DNA from: Clostridia bacterium | GTDB lineage: Bacteria; Bacillota; Clostridia; Oscillospirales; CAG-272 | Assembly (NCBI GenBank): GCA_017462035.1 | Contig: JAFTRY010000007.1 | Span: forward strand, 17,048-81,047 | Direction: 5' to 3' | DNA: 64,000 bases | Shown: piece after piece, positions 27,553 to 35,661 of the stretch | How positions within the stretch are numbered: the first letter of the stretch is position 1 | Layout: each line of letters begins with the position of its first letter | Position numbers and translations under genes: made by a program | The notes under the pieces: generated by a model | The model's database searches: none | What the model saw: the letters and a program-made list of their open reading frames with translations, nothing else | What the model was told of the DNA's origin: nothing

Positions 27553-28878
27553 TTATTTAGCGGTATTTTCAAGAGGAAGGACAACACACATGGCTGTCGT
27601 CTCCGGTAAAAACGCGCTCTGAAACAGTTCACATACCTCATCAAAAGTTACCTGTTCCAGTGTATCCAAGTAAGAAAGCAGTTCACTGTCCTCGCACACA
27701 AAGGCAAATAGATTGTTTGCGATGGATTCGGTGGAGTCAAAGGACTTAACAAATTCAGCGTACATGACCCTTTTTCCCAACTCGAACGCTTCTTGAGAGA
27801 GCCCGGATTTTCGTACCTTTTGCAGATAATTTTGAATCTCTTTCAAAACCGCTTGTGGGTCGTCCGATTCTCCCGCAACGGAATTGTATGCGGTGGTTTC
27901 CGAAATACTGTAGCCATAGGACAGAGCGGGGGAGATCAGATCCGTTTCAATTAGAAAATTATATAACTCTCCGGCTCGGGAAAAGAGCATTTCGTTTAGG
28001 ATGGACATGGCGGCGTCCTTTCTCTGACGCTGGGCACCCTCGGCGGGAATTTCCGTATCCTTGAAGCCAATGTTGAAGATGGGCTTAGATACCTGCATTG
28101 AATATTCTACATAGGGCTGAAAAGCCTGTCGGCGTTCTTGCTCGTTTTCGTTGAAGCATTGTATGGGTGCCTCGGCTTCTGCATGCGAGGAGGGAAGAAC
28201 TTGATCGGCAATGCGGAGCACCGTCTCGTCTGATACGTTTCCGCAGACTACAAGCGCCATATTGGAGAGCCTGTAAAAGGTGTGGTAGCACTGATACAAA
28301 AGATCAGCGGTGATCTGAGAAATAGACTCAACCGAGCCGCAAATATTGCGGCGGATGCTGTGGAATTGATACATAGCCTCCAGCATACCGTAAAAGCATC
28401 GGTCAGAGGGGTTATCATCGTACATCCGAATCTCCTCTGAAATAATACCCACCTCAGACTCAACCGATTCCGGTGTGAAATAGGGATGTGTCACGAACTC
28501 CAACAGCTCCTTAAGAGAATCCTCAAATCGGTCGGTACAGCTGAACAGGTAACAGGTCTTGTTAAAGGACGTGTACGCGTTGGCATCGGCACCGTAGTCA
28601 GAAAAGCGCTCAAACGCATCACTGCCATCCTCGCAGGTGAATAGCTTATGCTCCAAAAAATGGGCAATTCCATCGGGAACCGTTACCATTTCTCCCGTTG
28701 TCGCCGAGAAAAAGGTATTGTGTATTGAACCATATTTTGTACCGAAGAGGGCATATGTGTTCGTCATTTCTTTTGGAAAAACGTAAATATCCAGTCCGCT
28801 GGGGTGGTGATAGAGGCGGTATTCTTCTTTTAGACGGGTACTCCGGATACGAGTACAGGGTAAGGAATTATTCATCAT
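27553..28878 (-). CDS. M16-family metallopeptidase, YfmH-type
   Basis: The 441-aa M16 peptidase has the inverted zinc motif HFLEH (His73, Glu76, His77) and the distal acidic residue in GIISEEIRMY near 148. It is the catalytic partner of the inactive homologue encoded just upstream. The paired arrangement matches YfmF/YfmH, named for association with 5-aminopentanol modification of elongation factor P. The first 11 bp overlap the end of that gene. GGAGG lies before tandem ATG codons. Confidence 0.88.
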   Translation of the reverse strand: MMNNSLPCTRIRSTRLKEEYRLYHHPSGLDIYVFPKEMTNTYALFGTKYGSIHNTFFSATTGEMVTVPDGIAHFLEHKLFTCEDGSDAFERFSDYGADANAYTSFNKTCYLFSCTDRFEDSLKELLEFVTHPYFTPESVESEVGIISEEIRMYDDNPSDRCFYGMLEAMYQFHSIRRNICGSVESISQITADLLYQCYHTFYRLSNMALVVCGNVSDETVLRIADQVLPSSHAEAEAPIQCFNENEQERRQAFQPYVEYSMQVSKPIFNIGFKDTEIPAEGAQRQRKDAAMSILNEMLFSRAGELYNFLIETDLISPALSYGYSISETTAYNSVAGESDDPQAVLKEIQNYLQKVRKSGLSQEAFELGKRVMYAEFVKSFDSTESIANNLFAFVCEDSELLSYLDTLEQVTFDEVCELFQSAFLPETTAMCVVLPLENTAK

Positions 28879-30172
28879 CTGCCTCCTGTTCCGCGCAAAC
28901 TTTCGTGCCCTCGATAAAGAATACCGTGTCTAGCTCGATCTGCCCTGCCAGGGACACGATCTGCTCCTTTGTTACGCTTCTTAGCTTGTCGCGACATTCA
29001 TCAATGGAGCCAGACAAGCCGAAAAATTCCCGGTTTCCGTAGAAGGTTTGTAATTCAATGGGGTTGTCATCAATCGCTCGGTAAGAATTTTCCAGGGACA
29101 CCAGTGCGGCGCAGAACTCCGCGTCGCTGATCTGTCCCTTTTGAATATCATGTAGCTGGTCTAAAATTGCCTGACGGGCAACGGCTTCATTTTTTGAATC
29201 AATTCCGCAGGATACCGTCAAAATTCCGTTGTATCGATTGTATGCCGAGGAGCAATAGTAACAGAGACTCATCCGTTCCCGTACGTTCATGAAGAGCTTG
29301 GAAACAGGGGAAGCACCGAAGATTTCGTTCAGCACAAGCATGACGTGGGATCGATCGTTATTGGGAGAGACACAGACTCCGGTACGAAATCCCATGGCAA
29401 GCTTACCTTGGGACACGGGCATAGGCTCGTTGACACGGAGGAATCCGGTGCTCTTTTCTGCCATAGGCAGGACAGGCATATAGACCTTTTTACACTGCCA
29501 AGAGGAAAAATAAGTATTCAGAAGCAGTGATACCTGTTCAATGGAGGCGCTTCCCACATAAAATACCTGCAGATGGGATGGAAGGACGGTGTTCTGATAA
29601 TAGCGGGTCAGCGAGGGGGCGTCAACCTTTTGAATCTGTGCTTCCAGCTCAGTAAGAGTAGGATAATCGGGGTCATCCCGATGCATCAGCTCCGCGCAAC
29701 GGATCGCGGCATATGCGCGGGTATTGTTGATCTCACCACGAATGGAATCTACGGCAAAGCGGATCTCCTGTTCCAGCGGCTTTACTCGGAAGAAGCCGCC
29801 CTCCAGATCGGGGTGAAGTAATATTTCAGCGACCAGCTCAACGACTCCCTCCAGAATCTTGGCTCCCGGCGGAGCGTACGAGTCATCCAGCAACTCGGCA
29901 GTCAGTGACAGCGTGAGATTTTTACCGATCCGTTGGCTACGGAGCTCTACACAGGTAGCGTATAGCTCATCCAACCGTCGGTTCAGTGCCGCCATGGAAG
30001 GATAGCGACGGGTTCCCCGACGCAGAACCCCAGGGAGCAGGGTATTGTAAACCAAATTCTCACGATTCAAGGAAAAGGGAACGGTGAAGGTAAGGATTCC
30101 GGTTTTAAATTTATTGGTTCGAATGTAGGATAAAGTCACTCCGTCTGTGACCGTAACCTTCTTTGGAATCAT
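28868..30172 (-). CDS. M16-family inactive peptidase homologue, YfmF-type
   Basis: The 434-aa protein has the M16 two-domain fold but lacks the HxxEH zinc motif at the expected N-terminal position (LPGVLRRGTRRYPS in its place). This is the pattern for the non-catalytic partner of YfmH-like peptidases. GGAGG precedes the ATG. It heads a four-gene minus-strand operon with yfmH, lgt and folD. A TATAAT at 30214-30219 fits its promoter, though the -35 box is weak. Confidence 0.86.
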   Translation of the reverse strand: MIPKKVTVTDGVTLSYIRTNKFKTGILTFTVPFSLNRENLVYNTLLPGVLRRGTRRYPSMAALNRRLDELYATCVELRSQRIGKNLTLSLTAELLDDSYAPPGAKILEGVVELVAEILLHPDLEGGFFRVKPLEQEIRFAVDSIRGEINNTRAYAAIRCAELMHRDDPDYPTLTELEAQIQKVDAPSLTRYYQNTVLPSHLQVFYVGSASIEQVSLLLNTYFSSWQCKKVYMPVLPMAEKSTGFLRVNEPMPVSQGKLAMGFRTGVCVSPNNDRSHVMLVLNEIFGASPVSKLFMNVRERMSLCYYCSSAYNRYNGILTVSCGIDSKNEAVARQAILDQLHDIQKGQISDAEFCAALVSLENSYRAIDDNPIELQTFYGNREFFGLSGSIDECRDKLRSVTKEQIVSLAGQIELDTVFFIEGTKVCAEQEADDE

Positions 30173-30325
30173 GATTCCTCCTTAGAATTCAACGTAAACA
30201 TAATAACTTCTTTATTATACAACATAAATGTGACGATTCTATTAATAAAGAAAGAGGATATGGATTTTTTTGAGATTTTAAAAGCAGTTTTGTTCGAAAA
30301 GGTGCAAAAAAATTTTGAAAATCTA

Positions 30326-30355
30326 TTGACAACGGATTCCACGTTATGGTATAAT
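30326..30355 (+). promoter_or_regulatory. Promoter of the rplU-prp-rpmA operon
   Basis: A perfect TTGACA (30326-30331) is 18 bp from a perfect TATAAT (30350-30355). Confidence 0.85.
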
Positions 30356-30361
30356 ATACAA

Positions 30362-30441
30362 TGCCGCTTAGCATCGGGCTTTTTAAGTGCGTCTGTCGCC
30401 GCCTGATTTAGCGAGTCTATAAAGAAAGAGAGGTGCTTTTC
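30362..30441 (+). ncRNA. Candidate ribosomal protein L21 leader
   Basis: The 5' untranslated region of rplU is about 80 nt and rich in short complementary GC tracts (GCCGC, GTGCG, GTCGCCGCC, GCGAGTC) before a purine-rich AAAGAAAGAGAGG segment. L21 leaders that mediate autoregulation are known upstream of rplU in Firmicutes. I identify this by position and general form only. Confidence 0.4.
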
Positions 30442-30753
30442 GTGTACGCAATTATTGAAACAGGCGGAAAGCAGTACAAGGTTAACGAGGGAGATATCGT
30501 TTTTATCGAGAAGCTCGACGTTAACGAGGGAGATACGGTTACGTTTGACCGTGTCAAGGCAGTATCGGTAGGAAGTGAGTTCAAGGTAGGCGCTCCTACG
30601 GTTGAAGGTGCGGCAGTTACCGCAAAGGTCGTTGCCAACGGCAAGGGCAAGAAAATTTATGTAATGAAGTACAAGGCTAAGAAAAACGAGAAGAAAAAGA
30701 TCGGTCACAGACAGCCTTATACCAAGGTACAGATCCTGTCCATTCAGGGTTAA
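30442..30753 (+). CDS. rplU: 50S ribosomal protein L21
   Basis: The 103-aa 23S rRNA-binding protein of the large subunit begins at GTG 30442 ([18 protein letters not shown]) with GAGAGG upstream; an in-frame TTG 9 bp earlier is less likely. It ends [15 protein letters not shown], typical of L21. It leads the conserved L21-Prp-L27 operon, with prp starting 6 bp later. Confidence 0.98.
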   Translation: MYAIIETGGKQYKVNEGDIVFIEKLDVNEGDTVTFDRVKAVSVGSEFKVGAPTVEGAAVTAKVVANGKGKKIYVMKYKAKKNEKKKIGHRQPYTKVQILSIQG

Positions 30754-30759
30754 TGGGAA

Positions 30760-31119
30760 ATGACCAAAGTCGTTTTTTTCAGAAGTAACGGAATTTATTA
30801 CGGCTTCGAGGAACAGGGGCATACCGGTTACGGAGATGCGGGAGACGATGTTCTTTGCGCGGCACTTTCTGCCATGACCATGTTGATCATCAATACGGTT
30901 GAGGTGGCGTACGCTTCGGATGTGGAATATACCATTGACGAGGGTGCTACACATATCATGGTGCGTGCCAAGGCGGCACTTCCCGAGTTTGAAGAGGATG
31001 AAAGAAAACGCTATGCGATTTCGGGACTCTTCATGTCCTATTACTACCAGTTGAACGAGTTGCTTGAGGAGTATTACGATTTCCTTGATGTAGACGTGAA
31101 GGATATGGATTACGTCTGA
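30760..31119 (+). CDS. prp: Ribosomal-processing cysteine protease Prp
   Basis: Cysteine protease that cleaves the N-terminal extension of ribosomal protein L27 before or during ribosome assembly. The 119-aa protein has the catalytic pair His21 and Cys33 in GHTGYGDAGDDVLCAALSA. It is found only where L27 has the cleavable extension, which the next gene has. It sits between rplU and rpmA, as in other Firmicutes. Confidence 0.96.
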   Translation: MTKVVFFRSNGIYYGFEEQGHTGYGDAGDDVLCAALSAMTMLIINTVEVAYASDVEYTIDEGATHIMVRAKAALPEFEEDERKRYAISGLFMSYYYQLNELLEEYYDFLDVDVKDMDYV

Positions 31120-31184
31120 TCGCTTCTGAAACGCAATTTTCGAGATTGTACACAACAAATTACATTGATTAGGAGGAACGAGTT

Positions 31185-31463
31185 ATGTTGAAGCTCAGTT
31201 TACAGTTCTTTGCTCATAAAAAAGGTGTAGGTTCTACTAAGAACGGACGTGATAGTGAGTCCAAGCGCCTTGGCGTAAAGAAAGCTGACGGACAGGCTGT
31301 TCTTGCCGGTAACATCATCGTAAGACAGAGAGGTACCTCCATCCATCCCGGTAACAATGTTGGTATCGGTAAGGATGACACTCTGTTTGCGCTGATCGAC
31401 GGTACGGTTAAGTTCGAGCAGAAGACAAAAGCAAAGAAGCAGGTTAGCGTTTACGCTGACTAA
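31185..31463 (+). CDS. rpmA: 50S ribosomal protein L27 with cleavable N-terminal extension
   Basis: The 92-aa protein begins [19 protein letters not shown]. The first nine residues, ending in Phe-Phe just before Ala-His-Lys-Lys, are the Firmicute-type extension removed by Prp, so that mature L27 starts AHKKG. AGGAGG lies before the ATG. The last gene of its operon, it is followed by a very strong terminator. Confidence 0.98.
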   Translation: MLKLSLQFFAHKKGVGSTKNGRDSESKRLGVKKADGQAVLAGNIIVRQRGTSIHPGNNVGIGKDDTLFALIDGTVKFEQKTKAKKQVSVYAD

Positions 31464-31469
31464 TGCGAA

Positions 31470-31514
31470 GGAAATAAAAAAGGCAGTTCAAGCTGAACTG
31501 CCTTTTTTATTTCC
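31470..31514. terminator. Bidirectional terminator after rpmA
   Basis: A perfect 21-bp stem (31470-31490 with 31494-31514) has a 3-nt AGC loop and A6/T6 tracts on the two arms. It separates rpmA from the convergent AraC gene ending at 31521. Confidence 0.95.
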
Positions 31515-31520
31515 TATTTT

Positions 31521-32294
31521 TTAGAAACTGTCTGTAAGATAATGCTCTTTTCGAATTTTGGTCGGTGTTTTCCCGGTTTGGGCTTTAACGATCTTGCGAA
31601 AGTATGCGGAGGAGCTAAATTGGAGCTGAGTACTGATCTCTTCTATGCTCATGTCAGTGGAGCTGAGTAACTGAATGGCTTTTTCTACCTTGATTTGATT
31701 TTTCATTTCAATTGGAGTCATTCCTGCGTAAGAATGAAAGAGCGAGTAGATTCCCGATTCACTGACACCACAATGACGAGCGAGCTCAGGAACAGTGAAT
31801 TGGGGATGGCTTACGATAAATCGCTTTGCTTTTGCCAGAAGAGATTCCTTTGGATCGAGGTGATCTTCTGTCATTTTTGTCATTACTCTGCCCAAGAAGA
31901 GATACAGCAATCCGATGGAGGTAGGGGATACTGTCTGGTCAAGACTTAATTGATCCAAATATCTTACAGCTTCTCCATCAGGCTTCAGAATTTGCATCGT
32001 ATATTTTGGATCGTTCGCTGCGGGGATTTCCGTAAAAGCGTAGGAATCCCATTCTACACGCCCGTCACTGTCTATACACCAATAGGATCGGTATCGTAAG
32101 CCGAGAGGGAGATAAAATACGTCTCCGGGATTGAGAAATATTTCTTCACCGGACAAGGAGACGATCCGTCCTGTTCCCCTACACATTTTTGCGATGAAAT
32201 GTGTTCGAATCCCCCGGCTATTATCGGTGAAGCGGTTACTCCCAAAGCTCGGGTGGCGAAAGGAGAATGAATTGTAGAAAAGTATCGGTTGCAT
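31521..32294 (-). CDS. AraC-family transcriptional regulator
   Basis: The 257-aa protein has an N-terminal cupin-like ligand domain (EIFLNPGDVFYLPLGLRYRS). The C-terminal AraC double helix-turn-helix has FTVPELARHCGVSESGIYSLF and MSIEEISTQLQFSSSAYFRKIVKAQTGKTP. It is divergent from a metallo-beta-lactamase-fold gene and their promoters overlap, so it probably regulates that gene, itself, or both (inference). The ligand is unknown. Confidence 0.88.
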   Translation of the reverse strand: MQPILFYNSFSFRHPSFGSNRFTDNSRGIRTHFIAKMCRGTGRIVSLSGEEIFLNPGDVFYLPLGLRYRSYWCIDSDGRVEWDSYAFTEIPAANDPKYTMQILKPDGEAVRYLDQLSLDQTVSPTSIGLLYLFLGRVMTKMTEDHLDPKESLLAKAKRFIVSHPQFTVPELARHCGVSESGIYSLFHSYAGMTPIEMKNQIKVEKAIQLLSSTDMSIEEISTQLQFSSSAYFRKIVKAQTGKTPTKIRKEHYLTDSF

Positions 32295-32349
32295 TTCAAA
32301 TAAATCCTTTATTCAAAAAATAATTAGAGAATCGTATACACTTTTATGT

Positions 32350-32378
32350 AGTATAGCATATTGTTTTTCGCCTGTCAA
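32350..32378 (-). promoter_or_regulatory. Promoter of the AraC gene at 32294
   Basis: On the minus strand, a perfect TTGACA (32373-32378) is 17 bp from TATACT (32350-32355). It overlaps the predicted plus-strand promoter at 32361-32389. Confidence 0.8.
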
Positions 32379-32389
32379 GATGGTAAAAT
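32361..32389 (+). promoter_or_regulatory. Promoter of the metallo-beta-lactamase-fold gene
   Basis: TTGTTT (32361-32366) is 17 bp from TAAAAT (32384-32389), a moderate match that would suit regulated expression. It overlaps the divergent promoter. Confidence 0.5.
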
Positions 32390-32423
32390 AATATTATCAT
32401 TTATTGTTATGTCAAGGGTCCTT

Positions 32424-32467
32424 CCGTCACGATCCGTCCAGGGTCAGTGGTTGGATCGATTTGACGG
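32424..32467 (+). other. Leader stem-loop upstream of the metallo-beta-lactamase-fold gene
   Basis: Two nested perfect stems, CCGTCA (32424-32429) with TGACGG (32462-32467) and GATCC (32431-32435) with GGATC (32453-32457), lie in a leader of about 130 nt. I recognise no riboswitch class. Confidence 0.4.
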
Positions 32468-32525
32468 ATGCATGCTATTCTGCTTTGGGTGCTATTTAAT
32501 AAAACATAGGAAAGGTTGTTCTGAT

Positions 32526-33146
32526 ATGACCGAGATCTTACCGGGAATCTTCTCTTTGAAAATTCCGTTTGAGGCAGTCTATACCACTGTATTTTTTGTA
32601 GAGACAGATCAGGGAGTGGTTATGGTGGATTGCGCCTCATACGATACAGATGTGGACGAGTATATTTTACCGTTTTTGAAGCAACAGGGGATGGAAGAAC
32701 GATTATGCGGTTTGGTGTTGACTCATTCTCATTTAGATCATGCGGGCGGCTCCTCGCGCCTGACCCAGCTTTATCCCAATCTACCCGTGTGCGCGTTCGA
32801 ACCCATGCCTGTAGCCTCCTTCCGCAGTATTTCGGACGGTGAAGTTTTATTTGATCGTTTGCGGGTCGTTCATTTGCCCGGACATACGCTGTACTCTGTT
32901 GGCTATTTGGATTTGAACACCCGGAGCTTGCTGACCGGGGACTGCTTACAGCTTCGAGGAGTGGGAAAATACATCAACGGCGTAAAATATCCGGAACTGT
33001 ACAGAAAATCTTTGAACAGAATTCGTCAGATGATGCCATCGAGATTGATCGCCTCGCACGACTACGTGCCTCTTGGAAGTACCGCCGAGGGAGAGGTGGC
33101 AATTCGGCTATATTTGGACGAATGCGAGAATGCCCTGAGTTGCTAA
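32526..33146 (+). CDS. Metallo-beta-lactamase-fold hydrolase
   Basis: The 206-aa protein has the metal-binding set THSHLDHAGG (His67, His69, Asp71, His72), HLPGHT, TGDCL and SHDYV. The start at 32526 (MTEILPGIFSLKI) is preceded by AGGAAAGG; the longer frame upstream has no good start signal. Members of this superfamily include glyoxalase II and other thioester or phosphoester hydrolases, so the substrate cannot be assigned. The neighbouring divergent AraC gene suggests inducible expression. Confidence 0.85.
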   Translation: MTEILPGIFSLKIPFEAVYTTVFFVETDQGVVMVDCASYDTDVDEYILPFLKQQGMEERLCGLVLTHSHLDHAGGSSRLTQLYPNLPVCAFEPMPVASFRSISDGEVLFDRLRVVHLPGHTLYSVGYLDLNTRSLLTGDCLQLRGVGKYINGVKYPELYRKSLNRIRQMMPSRLIASHDYVPLGSTAEGEVAIRLYLDECENALSC

Positions 33147-33187
33147 CAAATGACCGTATGCTACGTGTATCATACGGTCATTTGTTA
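33144..33187. terminator. Bidirectional terminator overlapping two stop codons
   Basis: A perfect 17-bp stem (33144-33160 with 33171-33187) begins inside the stop codon of the metallo-beta-lactamase gene and ends inside that of radA, serving both convergent genes. T tracts are short. Confidence 0.75.
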
Positions 33188-34585
33188 TTCCATTGCGGTT
33201 TCTTTTGGCTGCTTCAAGAATTTTAAAATGTCGTAGACGTTTTTGGCGGGCAGTAAGCGTATTCCGGGAATTTCCGTACAGTGCGGTAAATTATGGGTAG
33301 GAATAACTGCCTTGGTAAAGCCCAGTCTTGCCGCCTCGCGAACCCGTTGTTCTACGTTGGCAACGCCTCGACATTCTCCTGACAATCCCAATTCTCCAAT
33401 GGCGATCAAGTCATCTGGGATGATACGGTTGGTGAGAGACGAGATCAGCGCCAAAGCAATTCCCAAATCCGAGGCAGGCTCGTCAATATGCATACCGCCG
33501 ATCACATTCAGATAGACGTCATGGGTAGAAAATTTCAGCCCCAACCGCTTTTCCAAGACAGCGAGGATGAGATACGTCCGGTTATAGTCAATACCGTTAG
33601 CGGTACGTCTCGGGGCGGGGAACGCGGTGGGAGTGACCAGTGCCTGAATCTCAGCCACAAGGGGACGGGTACCCTCTACGGTGCACACGGCACAGTTACC
33701 GGAGGTATCGGTGGGACGGTCTGCCAAGAGCATTTCTGATGGGTTGGGCACCTCACGCAAGCCTCGGTCAGTCATTTCAAACACACCGATCTCGTTGGTG
33801 GAGCCGTAACGGTTTTTATTGGCGCGAATGATACGGTAGGACTGACGTCTGTCTCCTTCAAAATTCAGAACGGCATCTACCATATGCTCAAGCACTTTGG
33901 GACCGGCAATGCCGCCCTCTTTGTTTACATGTCCCACCAGAATAACCGAAAGCCCTTCGGATTTTGCCTTCGCGATGAAGGACATGGCAACCTCCTTTAC
34001 GTTGGAAATACTGCCAGGTGCGGAGGGAATATGGTCGGAATACATGGTTTGAACCGAATCGGCAATCATCACGCTGGGACGAATGCTTTTTGCCTCCGAT
34101 AGGATCTTTTCTATATTGGTTTCTGTTAAGACGTACAACCGTTCTCCCTTAACTTGGAGACGTTCGGCGCGAAGCTTGAGTTGATTGCGAGATTCCTCGC
34201 CCGAAACGTAAAGCACCGTTTTATTCGCGCCCAACGTATCACAGATCTGCAACAGAAGGGTGGATTTTCCTATACCGGGTTCACCGGATAAAAGAACCAC
34301 CGAGCCGTTGACAATGCCTCCTCCCAGTACACGATCCAGCTCCGCAAGACCGGTCTGAGAACGGATGTAGTCCGGTGTCTTTACTTCCGAAAACAGAGAG
34401 GCGTGATTATCCTCATTTCGCACGAGAGAGGTGCGTTGTGCCACCGCGGCAACAGGCACAGGTTCCTTTTCCACCACATCCTCTACAAAGGTATTCCACG
34501 CATTGCAACGGGGACATTTTCCAAGCCACTTGGGACTTACATATTCACAGGAAGAACAGATATAAACTGTTTTCACGCCTTTCAT
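33185..34585 (-). CDS. radA: DNA repair protein RadA
   Basis: RecA-related, DnaB-like helicase that drives branch migration in recombination. The start at 34583-34585 (MKGVKTVYICSSC) has GGAGG 5 bp upstream, giving 466 aa. A C4 zinc finger (C10, C13, C24, C27) precedes a Walker A motif GEPGIGKST. The RadA-specific KNRYG motif (ANKNRYGSTNEIG) and a Lon-like C-terminal domain follow. The first 41 bp lie inside the end of the upstream amidase gene, so translation is probably coupled. Confidence 0.96.
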   Translation of the reverse strand: MKGVKTVYICSSCEYVSPKWLGKCPRCNAWNTFVEDVVEKEPVPVAAVAQRTSLVRNEDNHASLFSEVKTPDYIRSQTGLAELDRVLGGGIVNGSVVLLSGEPGIGKSTLLLQICDTLGANKTVLYVSGEESRNQLKLRAERLQVKGERLYVLTETNIEKILSEAKSIRPSVMIADSVQTMYSDHIPSAPGSISNVKEVAMSFIAKAKSEGLSVILVGHVNKEGGIAGPKVLEHMVDAVLNFEGDRRQSYRIIRANKNRYGSTNEIGVFEMTDRGLREVPNPSEMLLADRPTDTSGNCAVCTVEGTRPLVAEIQALVTPTAFPAPRRTANGIDYNRTYLILAVLEKRLGLKFSTHDVYLNVIGGMHIDEPASDLGIALALISSLTNRIIPDDLIAIGELGLSGECRGVANVEQRVREAARLGFTKAVIPTHNLPHCTEIPGIRLLPAKNVYDILKFLKQPKETAME

Positions 34586-35414
34586 GATTTCCTCCGATTT
34601 TAACATTGACTTTAGGGGGGACCGTTTTATTATACAATACATTTTCGGAAAAATCAAGTTTATTTTGGGAAGTTTCGGTATCATCCGCGCAGTATTCTAA
34701 AATGGAGAGGGCTATGGAGAGAGCCATTTGCTTTTGATAGTCTTTGCTGGAAAGCCTTGCGCACTCGTCTGCATTAGAAAGAAAGCCACATTCCACCAAT
34801 ACCGCCGGGCATTGGAGTTGATGAAGCAGGTAAATATTCTCTCCGGCAGCCTTTACGCTTCGTTTGTTTTCGGGAAGCAGCCGTACGCGGCTTCCTTCCT
34901 GGATCAGTGCTGCCAACGGTTGTGATTCTTCCGAATTGGTAGAATACCAAACCTGTAAGCCGCTGTATTTCTCTTGAGGAAAGGCATTCATGTGAATACT
35001 GACAAAAATTGCGTTGTTGTATGCCTCTGCGATGTTTTTTCTGGTCATCAGATCCTGTACCTTTTTTTGCCCGTGATAATTGGAATTTTTATCGTAGAGT
35101 AAAATGTCCTCCGATCTGGTCATGACGGTATTTATGCCGCAAGTTCTCAGGACGTCACGGATCTTTTCGGTGATGGAGAGATTCAGGTCCTTTTCATAAA
35201 TACCGTTTTTACCGATGGCACCGCAATCCTCACCTCCGTGACCGGCATCTAAAACCACGACCACAGACGGGGAAAACGGTTCACTGTTCTGAGCGGGAGT
35301 GGTGCCTCTGTGAATGAATAAGCTCAGCGCGATCCCTCCGAGCATAACAAGAGTAAAAATGAAACAAAAGACAAGATAGGCGGGAAGATCGGCAGACTTT
35401 GATTTAGGGCACAT
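34545..35414 (-). CDS. N-acetylmuramoyl-L-alanine amidase (Amidase_3, CwlD-like)
   Basis: Exported zinc amidase that cuts the bond between MurNAc and L-alanine in peptidoglycan. The 289-aa protein has an N-terminal membrane anchor (residues 11-34). The zinc ligands are His59 (LDAGHGGED), Glu74 (YEKDLNL) and His near 130 (SIHMNA), with the catalytic Glu in VLVECGFLSN near 221. The C-terminal 40 residues are not part of the domain and overlap radA in another frame; loss of an earlier stop codon could explain this. CwlD acts in spore cortex formation, but sporulation is not otherwise shown here. Confidence 0.9.
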   Translation of the reverse strand: MCPKSKSADLPAYLVFCFIFTLVMLGGIALSLFIHRGTTPAQNSEPFSPSVVVVLDAGHGGEDCGAIGKNGIYEKDLNLSITEKIRDVLRTCGINTVMTRSEDILLYDKNSNYHGQKKVQDLMTRKNIAEAYNNAIFVSIHMNAFPQEKYSGLQVWYSTNSEESQPLAALIQEGSRVRLLPENKRSVKAAGENIYLLHQLQCPAVLVECGFLSNADECARLSSKDYQKQMALSIALSILEYCADDTETSQNKLDFSENVLYNKTVPPKVNVKIGGNHERRENSLYLFFL

Positions 35415-35495
35415 ATGGCTCCTCCGTTTCTATAATCAGGCTTTCTTAACTATATGACAAAAAAATTTGAATCAGTACCGAATCATAAATTTAGA

Positions 35496-35524
35496 TTGAC
35501 ACACACTCTCGTATTTGGTATAAT
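35496..35524 (+). promoter_or_regulatory. Distal promoter of the RNA methyltransferase-alr operon
   Basis: A perfect TTGACA (35496-35501) is 17 bp from a perfect TATAAT (35519-35524), about 140 bp before the first gene. Confidence 0.85.
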
Positions 35525-35584
35525 ACATTCATAATAGCAGACCGGAAAAAGAAGAGAAATGAATGAAAAGCTTTCATTTCGGTA

Positions 35585-35613
35585 TGTACAAAAATTCAAT
35601 TTTATGATATAAT
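35585..35613 (+). promoter_or_regulatory. Proximal promoter of the RNA methyltransferase-alr operon
   Basis: TGTACA (35585-35590) is 17 bp from a perfect TATAAT (35608-35613). Tandem with the promoter at 35496. Confidence 0.6.
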
Positions 35614-35661
35614 ATATATACTTAGTTCTGCATGAGCAAGAAATGGATTTTGAGGAGTATT

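Noticed and set aside
35561..35614. 17-codon ORF (MNEKLSFRYVQKF...) between the tandem promoters of the RNA methyltransferase operon
   Set aside because: The ribosome-binding site is weak, the proximal promoter's -10 box lies within it, and there is no control-codon bias that would suggest a leader peptide.
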